Below, one piece after another: positions 25,999-33,196 of a stretch of 64,000 bases of DNA. This stretch comes from Bacillus crepusculi (lineage in GTDB: Bacteria; Bacillota; Bacilli; Bacillales; Bacillaceae). Position 1 is the stretch's first letter, and each line of letters begins with the position of its first letter. Under the pieces are notes generated by a model. That model did no database searches and was not told the DNA's origin. It saw only the letters and a program-made list of their open reading frames with translations. A program made the position numbers and the translations under genes. The DNA lies in NCBI RefSeq assembly GCF_014764715.1, contig NZ_JACXXE010000001.1, positions 434,001 to 498,000 on the forward strand, given 5' to 3'.

Positions 25999-26697
25999 AT
26001 GAGTGATTATGTAGATATGCTTGCCCATTTTGGTGTATCAGGTGCCCATCCTGGTGGAATTGAGTTAACGAAAACGATGATTGAGCATATAAGACTGACG
26101 CCAGATGCACGAATACTAGATGTTGGGTGCGGTACAGGACAAACGGCCGCGTATTTAGGAAATGTAGGTTATCAGGTGGAGGCGATTGATACGCACCCTT
26201 TAATGATTGAAAAGGCCAACCTTCGTTTCGAGCGAGAGGACCTGCCAATCCGTGCTTTGCAAGCATCCGTTGAACATCTGCCATTTCCAGATGAAGCATT
26301 CACTCTCTTGATCAGTGAATCTGTTTTAAGTTTCACCGAATTACCTGCTGCGCTTACTGAGATCAAACGGGTGCTTGCCCCTGGAAGTCAATTGATCGCA
26401 AATGAAGCTGTGTTAAAAGCACCTCTTGCACCTGAAGAGCTGGCAGTTGTTCGAAATTTTTATGGTTTCCACTCTCTCTTTTCACTTGAAGAATGGAAAG
26501 AGCAGCTAATAGAAGCAGGCTTCTGCGACATTCGAATTCTCTCATTTGATGAGCACATGGTGCAGGAGGAGCCGACAGAAATGGAATTATCAGAACACAT
26601 ACCGCCCTCTCTTTACGATACGCTGCAAACACACTATGATCTCATTCAAACGCACCGGGAACATCTGAGTCACATTTTATTTGAATGTAAAGTATAA
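25999..26697 (+). CDS. yodH: SAM-dependent methyltransferase
   Basis: A 232-aa class I methyltransferase. Motif I is ILDVGCGTGQTAAYLG (about residues 39-54), the acidic residue after strand 2 is VEAIDTHP, and the DEAFTLLISESVLSF block is motif IV. The type-11 methyltransferase fold is complete; the substrate is unknown. ATG 25999 has AAAGAAGGG before it. A much longer frame open upstream overlaps ctpA antisense and is not credible. It is transcribed divergently from ctpA, as in B. subtilis. Confidence 0.88.
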   Translation: MSDYVDMLAHFGVSGAHPGGIELTKTMIEHIRLTPDARILDVGCGTGQTAAYLGNVGYQVEAIDTHPLMIEKANLRFEREDLPIRALQASVEHLPFPDEAFTLLISESVLSFTELPAALTEIKRVLAPGSQLIANEAVLKAPLAPEELAVVRNFYGFHSLFSLEEWKEQLIEAGFCDIRILSFDEHMVQEEPTEMELSEHIPPSLYDTLQTHYDLIQTHREHLSHILFECKV

Positions 26698-26728
26698 AAT
26701 GAGCGAAACTCCTATATGTTTTGTCCAA

Positions 26729-26755
26729 ACTCTATGAGGACTCTCGCATAGGATA
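26729..26755 (+). promoter_or_regulatory. sigma-K type promoter of yodI
   Basis: AC at 26729-26730, exactly 16 bases, then CATAGGATA at 26747-26755 match the sigma-K pattern. The predicted start near 26762 leaves a 28-base leader before yodI. Confidence 0.55.
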
Positions 26756-26789
26756 AGAGTGAAAAGAGTTTGTCATAAGGAGGAAAAAC

Positions 26790-27053
26790 ATGGAGCGCTA
26801 CTACAAGCTTTGTCAGCAGCATATGGGAAAAGTCGCTAGAATCACTGATCGTCATGGCAGAGTACATGTCGGACGCATTGAGCGGGTGACAAACCGCAAA
26901 GTTTATATTCGTCCAGTCGGCGGGTCCCGCGGGGGCTTTGGCTTTGGCTATTGGGGAGGGTATTACGGAGGCTATTATGGCTGGGGGCCAGCTTATGGCA
27001 TTGGACTCGGTTTTATTACTGGCTTCGCATTAGCAGGTTTGCTCTTTTTTTAA
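26790..27053 (+). CDS. yodI: YodI family small glycine/tyrosine-rich protein
   Basis: An 87-aa protein. The N-terminal half, MERYYKLCQQHMGKVARI, is basic and looks SH3-like, with VGRIERVTNRKVYIRPV. The second half is Gly/Tyr/Trp-rich (GYWGGYYGGYYGWGPAYG) and ends with one hydrophobic helix. This composition is typical of spore-associated small proteins, and the sigma-K-like promoter supports mother-cell expression. AAGGAGG lies before the ATG. Function is not known; the symbol rests on sequence and position. Confidence 0.8.
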   Translation: MERYYKLCQQHMGKVARITDRHGRVHVGRIERVTNRKVYIRPVGGSRGGFGFGYWGGYYGGYYGWGPAYGIGLGFITGFALAGLLFF

Positions 27054-27067
27054 AAGGAGTATAGAAG

Positions 27068-27097
27068 AAGGCCTCCCAGCGTATTGGGAGGCCTTTT
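27068..27097. terminator. bidirectional terminator between yodI and yodJ
   Basis: Arms AAGGCCTCCCA and TTGGGAGGCCTT enclose a five-base loop; T-tracts follow, best on the plus strand. Confidence 0.9.
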
Positions 27098-27103
27098 ATT
27101 GGT

Positions 27104-27934
27104 TTAGATTTTCTTCACTTTGTTCAAATACTCTTCGAATGTTAAATCGTGATCATGCATCGCTTTTGCGGCTTCTTTTCCTACATAGCGCAGGTGCCAC
27201 GGCTCATATTCATATTTCGTAATGTCTTCTTTTCCTTTTGGATAACGGATGATAAAGCCATATTTATAAGCGTTTTTGGCTACCCATTTACCATCGGGTG
27301 TTTCACCAAACTTTTCAGAGATCTCAAAGCCGGCACTTTTTGAGGAAATGTCCATGGCAAGACCTGTTTGATGTTCACTTTCACCTGGTATCGCGACTGC
27401 TTCTTGGGCTTTTTCTTTTCCTTTTAGTTTTACCTCACTATCAAAAATGACTTTTTGACGGTCATAGGAGCGATAGCCAGATACAGCAGCAAGCTCGAAG
27501 TTTTCCTTTTTGGCGCCTTTGAATAACTTCTCAAGTGCTTCCGCTGCTTCTTTACGAATATATCGTTTTTCAATATCCTCTGAAAAAGAGAATTCTACTT
27601 TTGGTACAACGAGATCAGAAGGTTTATAGGTTCCTGGCAGTGCATATTCCTTGTTCACTAAAGCAAGCACATTTTCAGGGTTTTGAATGGTTTTCAGCCC
27701 GCTAACTACCTTGATGTCATTGAAATATTCACTCTTTAACGTCAGCTCTTGATTAGATGAATCTGCTGTATCGTTTGAGTTTTGCTGTGATGATGAACTT
27801 GCTGCGTTCTTTTGGTCGTTTGTTTTGTTAGATTCAGTGGTACCGCTTTTTTGATCCAGCAACTGGCAGCCTGATAATGCGGCCGTCAAACCAAGAATCG
27901 ATGCGATTGAGAGTATTTTATAGCTTTTCTTCAT
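27104..27934 (-). CDS. yodJ: VanY-type D-alanyl-D-alanine carboxypeptidase lipoprotein
   Basis: A 276-aa lipoprotein. MKKSYKILSIASILGLTAA leads to the lipobox LSGC, then a low-complexity Ser/Asn/Gln spacer. The catalytic domain is of the VanY/M15 family, with zinc ligands in SEHQTGLAMDIS (His, Asp) and EPWHLRYVG (His), and the substrate loop VSGYRSYDRQ. It trims the terminal D-Ala of peptidoglycan stem peptides on the outer face of the membrane. ATG 27934 follows AAGGAAGG. It lies 68 bases downstream of deoD's start side on the same strand and is probably transcribed separately. Confidence 0.88.
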   Translation of the reverse strand: MKKSYKILSIASILGLTAALSGCQLLDQKSGTTESNKTNDQKNAASSSSQQNSNDTADSSNQELTLKSEYFNDIKVVSGLKTIQNPENVLALVNKEYALPGTYKPSDLVVPKVEFSFSEDIEKRYIRKEAAEALEKLFKGAKKENFELAAVSGYRSYDRQKVIFDSEVKLKGKEKAQEAVAIPGESEHQTGLAMDISSKSAGFEISEKFGETPDGKWVAKNAYKYGFIIRYPKGKEDITKYEYEPWHLRYVGKEAAKAMHDHDLTFEEYLNKVKKI

Positions 27935-28002
27935 GACATACCTTCCTTTTGCTCTTCTAAAAAAATAAAGATGCGCTACATCGTAGCACACCCTTTATAC
28001 TA

Positions 28003-28698
28003 TTATAAAACAGAATCTAGTGCAATTAAGATCATTTCATCAAACGTCGTTTGACGCTCTTCAGCAGTTGTTTCCTCTCCTGTTAGAACATGATCACTTA
28101 CTGTCAGGATCGATAGCGCCTTTCGATCAAATTTGGCAGCAAGCGAATAAAGAGCTGTTGTCTCCATTTCGATTGCTAGAATACCGTATTGAGCCATGAG
28201 CTCAAGTGGTTTTTCATTGTAAAATTGGTCTGCTGTAAACACATTTCCAACACGCACAGCTACATTTTTTGCTTCTGCTGTATCGTAGGCTTTCTTCAGT
28301 AAACCAAAATCAGCGCATGGCGCGTAATCAATCGGTCCAAAAGCCACACGGTTCATTTGAGAATCTGTTGATGATGTTTGAGCTAAAATGACGTCACGCA
28401 CATTGACATCCTTTTTGATTGCTCCGCAAGACCCAACGCGGATTAAGTTTTGAACATCATAGCTTTGAATAAGTTCATTCACATAAATCGAAATAGATGG
28501 TACGCCCATTCCAGTGCCTTGTACAGACACGCGTTTTCCTTTATACGTTCCAGTAAAACCGTACATCCCGCGTACTTCGTTATAGCACTCGACATCTTCT
28601 AAATATGTATCTGCAATATATTTCGCACGAAGCGGATCGCCTGGCAGCAATACCGTTTCTGCAATTTGTCCTTTTTCTGCTCCAATATGTACACTCAT
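28003..28698 (-). CDS. deoD: purine nucleoside phosphorylase DeoD
   Basis: A 231-aa hexameric-type purine nucleoside phosphorylase that splits purine (deoxy)nucleosides with phosphate for salvage. Motifs: [15 protein letters not shown] for phosphate and ribose binding, [18 protein letters not shown], the loop RVGSCGAI and the substrate Glu in [19 protein letters not shown] holds the catalytic Asp. Length equals DeoD of related Bacillus. GGAGG lies before the ATG. Single gene between yodL and yodJ as in B. subtilis. Confidence 0.95.
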   Translation of the reverse strand: MSVHIGAEKGQIAETVLLPGDPLRAKYIADTYLEDVECYNEVRGMYGFTGTYKGKRVSVQGTGMGVPSISIYVNELIQSYDVQNLIRVGSCGAIKKDVNVRDVILAQTSSTDSQMNRVAFGPIDYAPCADFGLLKKAYDTAEAKNVAVRVGNVFTADQFYNEKPLELMAQYGILAIEMETTALYSLAAKFDRKALSILTVSDHVLTGEETTAEERQTTFDEMILIALDSVL

Positions 28699-28765
28699 TT
28701 TTTAGCCTCCACTTACGTTTACTATGTGTTTTATCCTATTTATTATAAACGAACGAGCCCAAAAA

Positions 28766-28798
28766 AGAAAATACCAGCTGAATCTCAGAGCTGGTATC
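28766..28798 (-). terminator. terminator of yodL
   Basis: Perfect 9-bp arms ATACCAGCT and AGCTGGTAT enclose a 9-base loop, followed on the minus strand by TTTTCTTTTTT. It lies between yodL and deoD. Confidence 0.88.
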
Positions 28799-28811
28799 TT
28801 AAATCATCTAT

Positions 28812-29129
28812 TTAACTCATCGTCATCAGTCGTTCACTGCGTTTCCATCCGGTCGGAAAGAGCTGATAATAGCACTTCCCCTTTTTCCTATCATCAATCA
28901 CAACGATATCCCCTGTTGTGATAAACCGAGCGTTGTAATCATTTGGGACTGTATCATGTACATTAAATGTCGAGAATGCTTTTTCCAGAACATCAAGGTG
29001 TGATCTGCCACCAATCTTTGTCCGGTACACAGGCTGATGCCCGCTTGTAGCACCATATTCAGGTGTCTGATAAATGGTTAAGTGATATACTGAAGGTTTC
29101 TTTTGAAAAAATCTCAACGTCAATTGCAT
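28812..29129 (-). CDS. yodL: YodL, MreB/Mbl-affecting morphogenetic protein
   Basis: A 105-aa soluble protein. The conserved centre is HLDVLEKAFSTFNVHDTVP followed by the short block ARFITTGDIVVIDD and KGKCYYQL. B. subtilis YodL, when misexpressed, changes cell width and is suppressed by mutations in mreB or mbl, so it is thought to dampen the elongation machinery at the onset of sporulation. Start ATG 29129 has GGGAGGG in front. Identified by recall of the family motif and by its place between deoD and the PAP2 gene. Confidence 0.85.
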   Translation of the reverse strand: MQLTLRFFQKKPSVYHLTIYQTPEYGATSGHQPVYRTKIGGRSHLDVLEKAFSTFNVHDTVPNDYNARFITTGDIVVIDDRKKGKCYYQLFPTGWKRSERLMTMS

Positions 29130-29183
29130 TCAAATCCCTCCCCTTTTATATAAAATTGGCTGGGATCTGTCAATCTCCTTCTT

Positions 29184-29792
29184 CTATTTTTGTCGAATGA
29201 CAGGCAATCTTTCGTCAATCTTTTTACAGATGAGAAATAAAGCTAGTCCTATGGCAAAACCTCCTGCCACATCTGTCAAATAATGAACGCCGATATACAT
29301 CCGGCTGATCCCAATCAAAAGAACACCTAGCCCCGTGATGAGATAGACGATTTTTTGTCTTTCTTTCAGCCATGGAATCATCTCAACTAATAGATAGGCG
29401 ATAAAAGGATAGATCGTTGCTGCATTCATTGAATGTCCGCTCGGAAAGCTGTAATACGTTTCACTGACAAGGCGATCAAAGGCCGGACGCTCTCTAGCAA
29501 ACAGCCCCTTTAGTTCATGATTAATTGTTTTTTCTGTGAGATATAAGAGAAAAAGCAGGATGATAGAGTGGTATCGCTTATACACGACGAGCACCACACT
29601 AAAGATGAGCATGATTGGAACTAGCAGTGCGCTGATGCCAAGGTCCGTCACAGCTAGCATGACATCATTTACAAAAGGGAGTCTGATGCTCTCAAACCAT
29701 AGGATGATCTGGTTGTCCAATTCCTGGCTTGCACCAGAACCTATGAGCGCTGCAATGGCGCCAAATAAAATGAAAAGAAATAGGATATACAC
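29184..29792 (-). CDS. yodM: PAP2-family lipid phosphatase (PgpB/YodM)
   Basis: A 202-aa membrane protein with about six helices and the three PAP2 phosphatase motifs: KGLFARERP (C1), SFPSGHSM (C2, His) and SRMYIGVHYLTDVAGG (C3, His and Asp). The B. subtilis protein dephosphorylates phosphatidylglycerophosphate and, more weakly, undecaprenyl pyrophosphate. The start is GTG at 29792, about 11 bases after AGAGGGG; there is no ATG alternative that keeps the first helix. Located between yodL and yozD. Confidence 0.88.
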   Translation of the reverse strand: MYILFLFILFGAIAALIGSGASQELDNQIILWFESIRLPFVNDVMLAVTDLGISALLVPIMLIFSVVLVVYKRYHSIILLFLLYLTEKTINHELKGLFARERPAFDRLVSETYYSFPSGHSMNAATIYPFIAYLLVEMIPWLKERQKIVYLITGLGVLLIGISRMYIGVHYLTDVAGGFAIGLALFLICKKIDERLPVIRQK

Positions 29793-29839
29793 GTGAAAGA
29801 ATTCCCCTCTCTCCTCAGAATCTCTTCAAAGTATAGTGC

Positions 29840-30010
29840 CTACAACGCCTCTTCTTCAACTATCATTGCTTTTCTCAGCATATATTCAAACGTAATGTCA
29901 GCTAGTTCAAACGTTTCCAGCTCAGATGGTATGTACCCTCTTTTGACCAGCTCCATGTAGAAGAATTCCGCAATTTCCTCTGTATCAATCACCAAATCTG
30001 CTTCTTTCAT
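29840..30010 (-). CDS. yozD: YozD family small acidic protein
   Basis: A 56-aa protein starting MKEADLVIDTEEIAEFFYM, very acidic, with two predicted helices and no membrane segment. It matches the short YozD family as I recall it, and sits next to yodM as in B. subtilis. AAGGAGGCGG lies nine bases before ATG 30010. Too short for most gene finders, but the ribosome site and conserved position support it. Function unknown. Confidence 0.78.
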   Translation of the reverse strand: MKEADLVIDTEEIAEFFYMELVKRGYIPSELETFELADITFEYMLRKAMIVEEEAL

Positions 30011-30129
30011 TGCTTTCCGCCTCCTTTTTTATGATGTATGAACGCTGCCTGTTTTTTATTACAGTTTGTCATAATGGCTCATTCCATACATATAAATGCA
30101 GTAAACAAAAAGAAAAGGGGCTTGAGGCA

Positions 30130-30264
30130 ATGAATTGGTTAAGTATATTAGATGGAGAAACGTTTGATCAGGTGATGGGCCGTATCTTGAGGGGATGGTT
30201 TTATGTGATTGTCTTTTTCTGCGTGCCTTATTTTTTATTCGTGTTAGGACAAGTCTTTCTTTAA
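30130..30264 (+). CDS. small membrane protein overlapping yodN tail-to-tail
   Basis: A 44-aa protein starting MNWLSILDGETFDQ, with one C-terminal hydrophobic helix (GWFYVIVFFCVPYFLFVLGQ). AAGGGGCTTGAGG precedes the ATG. Its stop codon at 30262-30264 overlaps the stop codon of yodN on the opposite strand, so the two genes are convergent with no space for a terminator. Small tail-anchored proteins like this are common near yozD in Bacillus; I do not assign a name. Confidence 0.65.
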   Translation: MNWLSILDGETFDQVMGRILRGWFYVIVFFCVPYFLFVLGQVFL

Positions 30265-30941
30265 CCAAAATGCTCTTTTAAACTTTCCAAAATAAAATCC
30301 ATCATATCCTTATACTCTGGATCTTTGAAAAATTCGTAGAGAATTTTATAATCATTATAAATATCAAGAAGCTCATCCACTATAGATACAGCGAGGAATT
30401 CTAGTGAGGCTTCGCTTTCTTGCTTCTCTTCTAGCTGTAATAGAGCCGTTTGTACCATATCTTCCTCTATTTCTTTTGAGGTTTCTCCAACGTAATGCAC
30501 AAAAAGAAGCTGATGAACAAACTGGTCCATCTCATATTTCCTTAGGACAAGCGTTAAGTCTTCCTCTTCTGTTTCCAGCCACTCTCCGTCCTTTAGCCTC
30601 GTGAGTTCGTAAATCACATCTTCCCAGCCATCTTCAAGGTAGCGCCAAATTTCAGTCCGATGACCAATGATTTTAAATAGCTCTTTTCCGTAATCTTTTA
30701 CATAGACGACATCGCCAATGAGGAACTCGTATTCAATGTCCAGCTTTTCTGTATCCACAATCACTCCGTCGTACTCATCGTAAAGCTGAAGTGATGTTTC
30801 AAAATAAAGCACCTCATTATGATTGACCTCATACAAATAGTGCTGGTCAATTTGATGGACTTTTGTAATCGTTCCGACTGTGCCGTACATGACAACGACG
30901 ACAATATCCCCTACTTGATATTTTGGTGCTTTCGCCTTCAT
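30261..30941 (-). CDS. yodN: YodN family protein
   Basis: A 226-aa cytosolic protein. The N-terminal half is made of small beta modules resembling KOW or SH3 folds (YQVGDIVVVVMYGTVGTITK, then LIGDVVYVKDYGKE), and the C-terminal half is acidic and helical, rich in Glu and Asp. ATG 30941 follows AAGGAGGAGACAG. An upstream in-frame ATG at 31025 would place the ribosome site inside the gene. Function unknown; no catalytic motif visible. Order yodN-yozE-yokU-kamA equals B. subtilis. Confidence 0.75.
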   Translation of the reverse strand: MKAKAPKYQVGDIVVVVMYGTVGTITKVHQIDQHYLYEVNHNEVLYFETSLQLYDEYDGVIVDTEKLDIEYEFLIGDVVYVKDYGKELFKIIGHRTEIWRYLEDGWEDVIYELTRLKDGEWLETEEEDLTLVLRKYEMDQFVHQLLFVHYVGETSKEIEEDMVQTALLQLEEKQESEASLEFLAVSIVDELLDIYNDYKILYEFFKDPEYKDMMDFILESLKEHFG

Positions 30942-31046
30942 TCTGTCTCCTCCTTGCCCGACTTTTGGTCTTAACGTATCGTATGCCGGCGCAAGGAATT
31001 CTGCATGGGCAACCGCACCATGCAAAATGCCATTTTATTTCTCCAT

Positions 31047-31081
31047 CAAAAAACCGCTTTCTCCATCCGGAACAAGCGGTT
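31047..31081 (-). terminator. terminator of yozE
   Basis: Arms AACCGCTT and AAGCGGTT enclose a 14-base loop, followed by TTTTTT on the minus strand. It stands ten bases beyond the yozE stop. Confidence 0.82.
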
Positions 31082-31090
31082 GTATGTGGT

Positions 31091-31315
31091 TTATTTTTTT
31101 TTGACTTCTACTTCGTATTGTTCAAACGCTTCGTCAAATGTAGTCATCGAGTTTAAATAATCGCCATTCAATTCTAAATAGACACACAGCTCATGATAAT
31201 CAGTGGAAGCTTTAGGAAAGCTGTGATCCTCGTAAGCAGCATTTGCAAAATGACTGATTTCATCTTTCGGTTTTGGATGTCTGTATTTCATTAAATAGTG
31301 GTAAAACGACTTCAC
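31091..31315 (-). CDS. yozE: YozE SAM-like-domain small protein
   Basis: A 74-aa helical protein beginning MKSFYHYLMKYRHPKPKDE, of the YozE family (a small SAM-like helical fold seen in several Firmicutes). The start codon is GTG at 31315, with GGAGGG upstream. Features SFYHYLMKYR and FPKASTDYHELCVYLE are the family core. Function unknown; nucleic-acid or protein interaction is plausible for the fold. Confidence 0.85.
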   Translation of the reverse strand: MKSFYHYLMKYRHPKPKDEISHFANAAYEDHSFPKASTDYHELCVYLELNGDYLNSMTTFDEAFEQYEVEVKKK

Positions 31316-31395
31316 CTGTTTTTTCCCTCCGCGATACTCTATTTTGTTGTTATATTATACAGGAATTTAATGACTTGTATAGGCGGAGGGACAAC

Positions 31396-31677
31396 TTATG
31401 ATGAAAAATCAAAGTAATTTCGCTTTAATAACCGCTCCATGCTCATTAATTCTTCATATGAGATTTTTTCTGGAAGTTTTGTTTGGTCCACTAAAATTAA
31501 TTGATCTTCTATCTCTTTGACCGTCTCATCCTTTTGATAGGTCATACCGCAGTGCGTGCAGGAAATGGACGGCGTTTCGATGATTTCAATTGATTGTGTG
31601 CCGGTAATCAGTTCCCAAAAGACTGTTGTCTGCTCTGCGTTTGCTTTGTTTTCCTCACACCAATCACATGTCAGCAA
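31396..31677 (-). CDS. yokU: YokU-type zinc-finger protein
   Basis: A 93-aa protein with two Cys pairs, CDWCEE at the start and CTHCGMTY near residue 40, a YgiT-type zinc-binding layout, then a helical C-terminus. The start codon is TTG at 31677, immediately after the kamA stop, with AAAGGAGG overlapping the end of kamA, so it is translated from the kamA message. The tight and conserved link suggests a regulatory or assembly role for lysine aminomutase, which is inference from position only. Confidence 0.82.
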   Translation of the reverse strand: MLTCDWCEENKANAEQTTVFWELITGTQSIEIIETPSISCTHCGMTYQKDETVKEIEDQLILVDQTKLPEKISYEELMSMERLLKRNYFDFSS

Positions 31678-31679
31678 GG

Positions 31680-33080
31680 TTATTTCTCCTCCTTTACCGT
31701 TTCTTCTTTTTTGAGCTGCGCTTGATATTTCTTCTCTTTTAATTGGTCCCGCTTTTCACGTTTGTTTTTGAGCGTATCATGCTCGGGATTTGTTTCATAT
31801 GCTTCTCTTCGTTTCATTCGGCTTAAATTTTCCGGCGTAAAGGATCTGGCTTCATCCTGAAATAGAGCAGTGACGCCAATGGCCGGTTCTTGTTTTTCTT
31901 CATAAATTTCATTAAAATACGCATCTGCCTGCCCTGCGACGTAATGCTCTGGCTCTGGATACGATGTGATGACGCCTTCAAAGTTACGAAGGACGACTTT
32001 GTCAGGGCTTTGCGATAATAAATAATTTGGTTGCAGGGCAATCTTTCCTCCGCCTCCTGGTGCATCGACAACAAAGCTCGGCACTGCATAGCCGCTCGTA
32101 TGTCCTCTTAAGCCTTCAATGATTTCAAGTCCTTTTGAAACGGGTGTTCTAAAGTGACCAATACCCTCAGATAAATCACATTGATAAATATAATAAGGTC
32201 TGACGCGAATCTTCACGAGATCGTGCATCAGCTTCTTCATAATCGGAACACTGTCGTTAATACCCGCAAGGATGACGGCCTGATTGCCAACAGGGACACC
32301 GGCATTGACAAGACGTTCACACGCTTCCTTTGCTTCTTTTGTGATTTCAATGCTTGTGTTGAAGTGGGTATTCAGCCAAACCGGATGATATTTTTTCAAA
32401 ATCTCACACAGTTCGTCTGTAATTCTTTGCGGAAAGACAACCGGTGCGCGGGTACCAATCCGAATGATCTCAACGTGCGGAATGTCTCGTAAGTTTTTCA
32501 AAATGTATTCAAGTACTTGATCATTGATTAAAAGCCCATCTCCACCTGAAATTAACACATCTCGCACCTCAGATGTTTCTCTAATATACCCAATGGCGGC
32601 ATCTAACTGCTTTTTCGGCACGCCCATGCCAATCTGGCCGGAAAAACGTCTTCTCGTACAATAGCGGCAGTACATGGAGCACTGATTTGTGACAAGAAAC
32701 AGCACACGATCTGGGTACCGGTGCGTTAAACCTGGGACAGGTGAGTCCTCATCTTCATGTAGCGGGTCTTCCAGATCATATTTTGTTTTATGAAGCTCCT
32801 CTGCAATCGGCACAGATTGCATGCGTACTGGGCATCTTGGATCGTCTGGATTCATCAGTGAGGCATAGTAGGGTGTAATGTTGAGTGGAATGGTTTTGGT
32901 GGAAATCTTCACCCCTTCTTTTTCCTCTTCTGTTAAGTTCACGATTTTTTCTAAATCATCAAGCGTTTTCACGGTATGCGTCAGCTGCCAAATCCAGTCG
33001 TTCCACTTTTCCTCGGGCACATCTTTCCAAAGCTCAATGTCCTTCCAGTGACGCGCCGGCTCATACAGTTTTTGATTCAT
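31680..33080 (-). CDS. kamA: L-lysine 2,3-aminomutase
   Basis: A 466-aa radical SAM and PLP enzyme that converts L-lysine to beta-lysine. The 4Fe-4S motif is CSMYCRYCTRRRF (about residue 130), followed by GGDGLLINDQ and the zinc- and PLP-related segment VDAPGGGGK near residue 335. The C-terminal 60 residues are charged and coiled. ATG 33080 has AGGGGG seven bases upstream. In B. subtilis kamA heads a sigma-E operon with yodP-yodT; here those genes are missing and the promoter is sigma-54-type, with an activator gene upstream. Beta-lysine acetyltransferase is not in the window. Confidence 0.93.
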   Translation of the reverse strand: MNQKLYEPARHWKDIELWKDVPEEKWNDWIWQLTHTVKTLDDLEKIVNLTEEEKEGVKISTKTIPLNITPYYASLMNPDDPRCPVRMQSVPIAEELHKTKYDLEDPLHEDEDSPVPGLTHRYPDRVLFLVTNQCSMYCRYCTRRRFSGQIGMGVPKKQLDAAIGYIRETSEVRDVLISGGDGLLINDQVLEYILKNLRDIPHVEIIRIGTRAPVVFPQRITDELCEILKKYHPVWLNTHFNTSIEITKEAKEACERLVNAGVPVGNQAVILAGINDSVPIMKKLMHDLVKIRVRPYYIYQCDLSEGIGHFRTPVSKGLEIIEGLRGHTSGYAVPSFVVDAPGGGGKIALQPNYLLSQSPDKVVLRNFEGVITSYPEPEHYVAGQADAYFNEIYEEKQEPAIGVTALFQDEARSFTPENLSRMKRREAYETNPEHDTLKNKREKRDQLKEKKYQAQLKKEETVKEEK

Positions 33081-33113
33081 ATCCATTCCCCCTATCAGCA
33101 TTCACTTTATACT

Positions 33114-33131
33114 ATGCAAGTTATGTGCCAA
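33114..33131 (-). promoter_or_regulatory. sigma-54 (SigL) promoter of kamA-yokU
   Basis: The minus strand reads TTGGCACATAACTTGCAT, a perfect fit to TGGCAC-N5-TTGCW for the -24 and -12 elements. The start point would be near 33103, giving a 22-base leader with the AGGGGG ribosome site of kamA. It lies between kamA and the gene for an enhancer-binding regulator. Confidence 0.88.
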
Positions 33132-33172
33132 CATGGGGAAATGCCCCTATTGTTTACAAAAGGAGCTTTTTC

Positions 33173-33195
33173 CACCCTAATTCAATGATTGGGTG
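33173..33195 (-). promoter_or_regulatory. dyad upstream of the kamA sigma-54 promoter
   Basis: CACCC and GGGTG arms, extended by AAT/ATT with one bulge, lie about 50 bases upstream of the -24 element and directly behind the stop of the regulator gene. It could be the activator's upstream site or a weak terminator of the regulator; there is no T-run. Confidence 0.35.
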
Positions 33196-33196
33196 C

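Noticed and set aside
33124-33146. GGGG/CCCC dyad next to the -24 element as an operator
   Set aside because: Only four bases per arm around GCATTT; too short to separate from chance.
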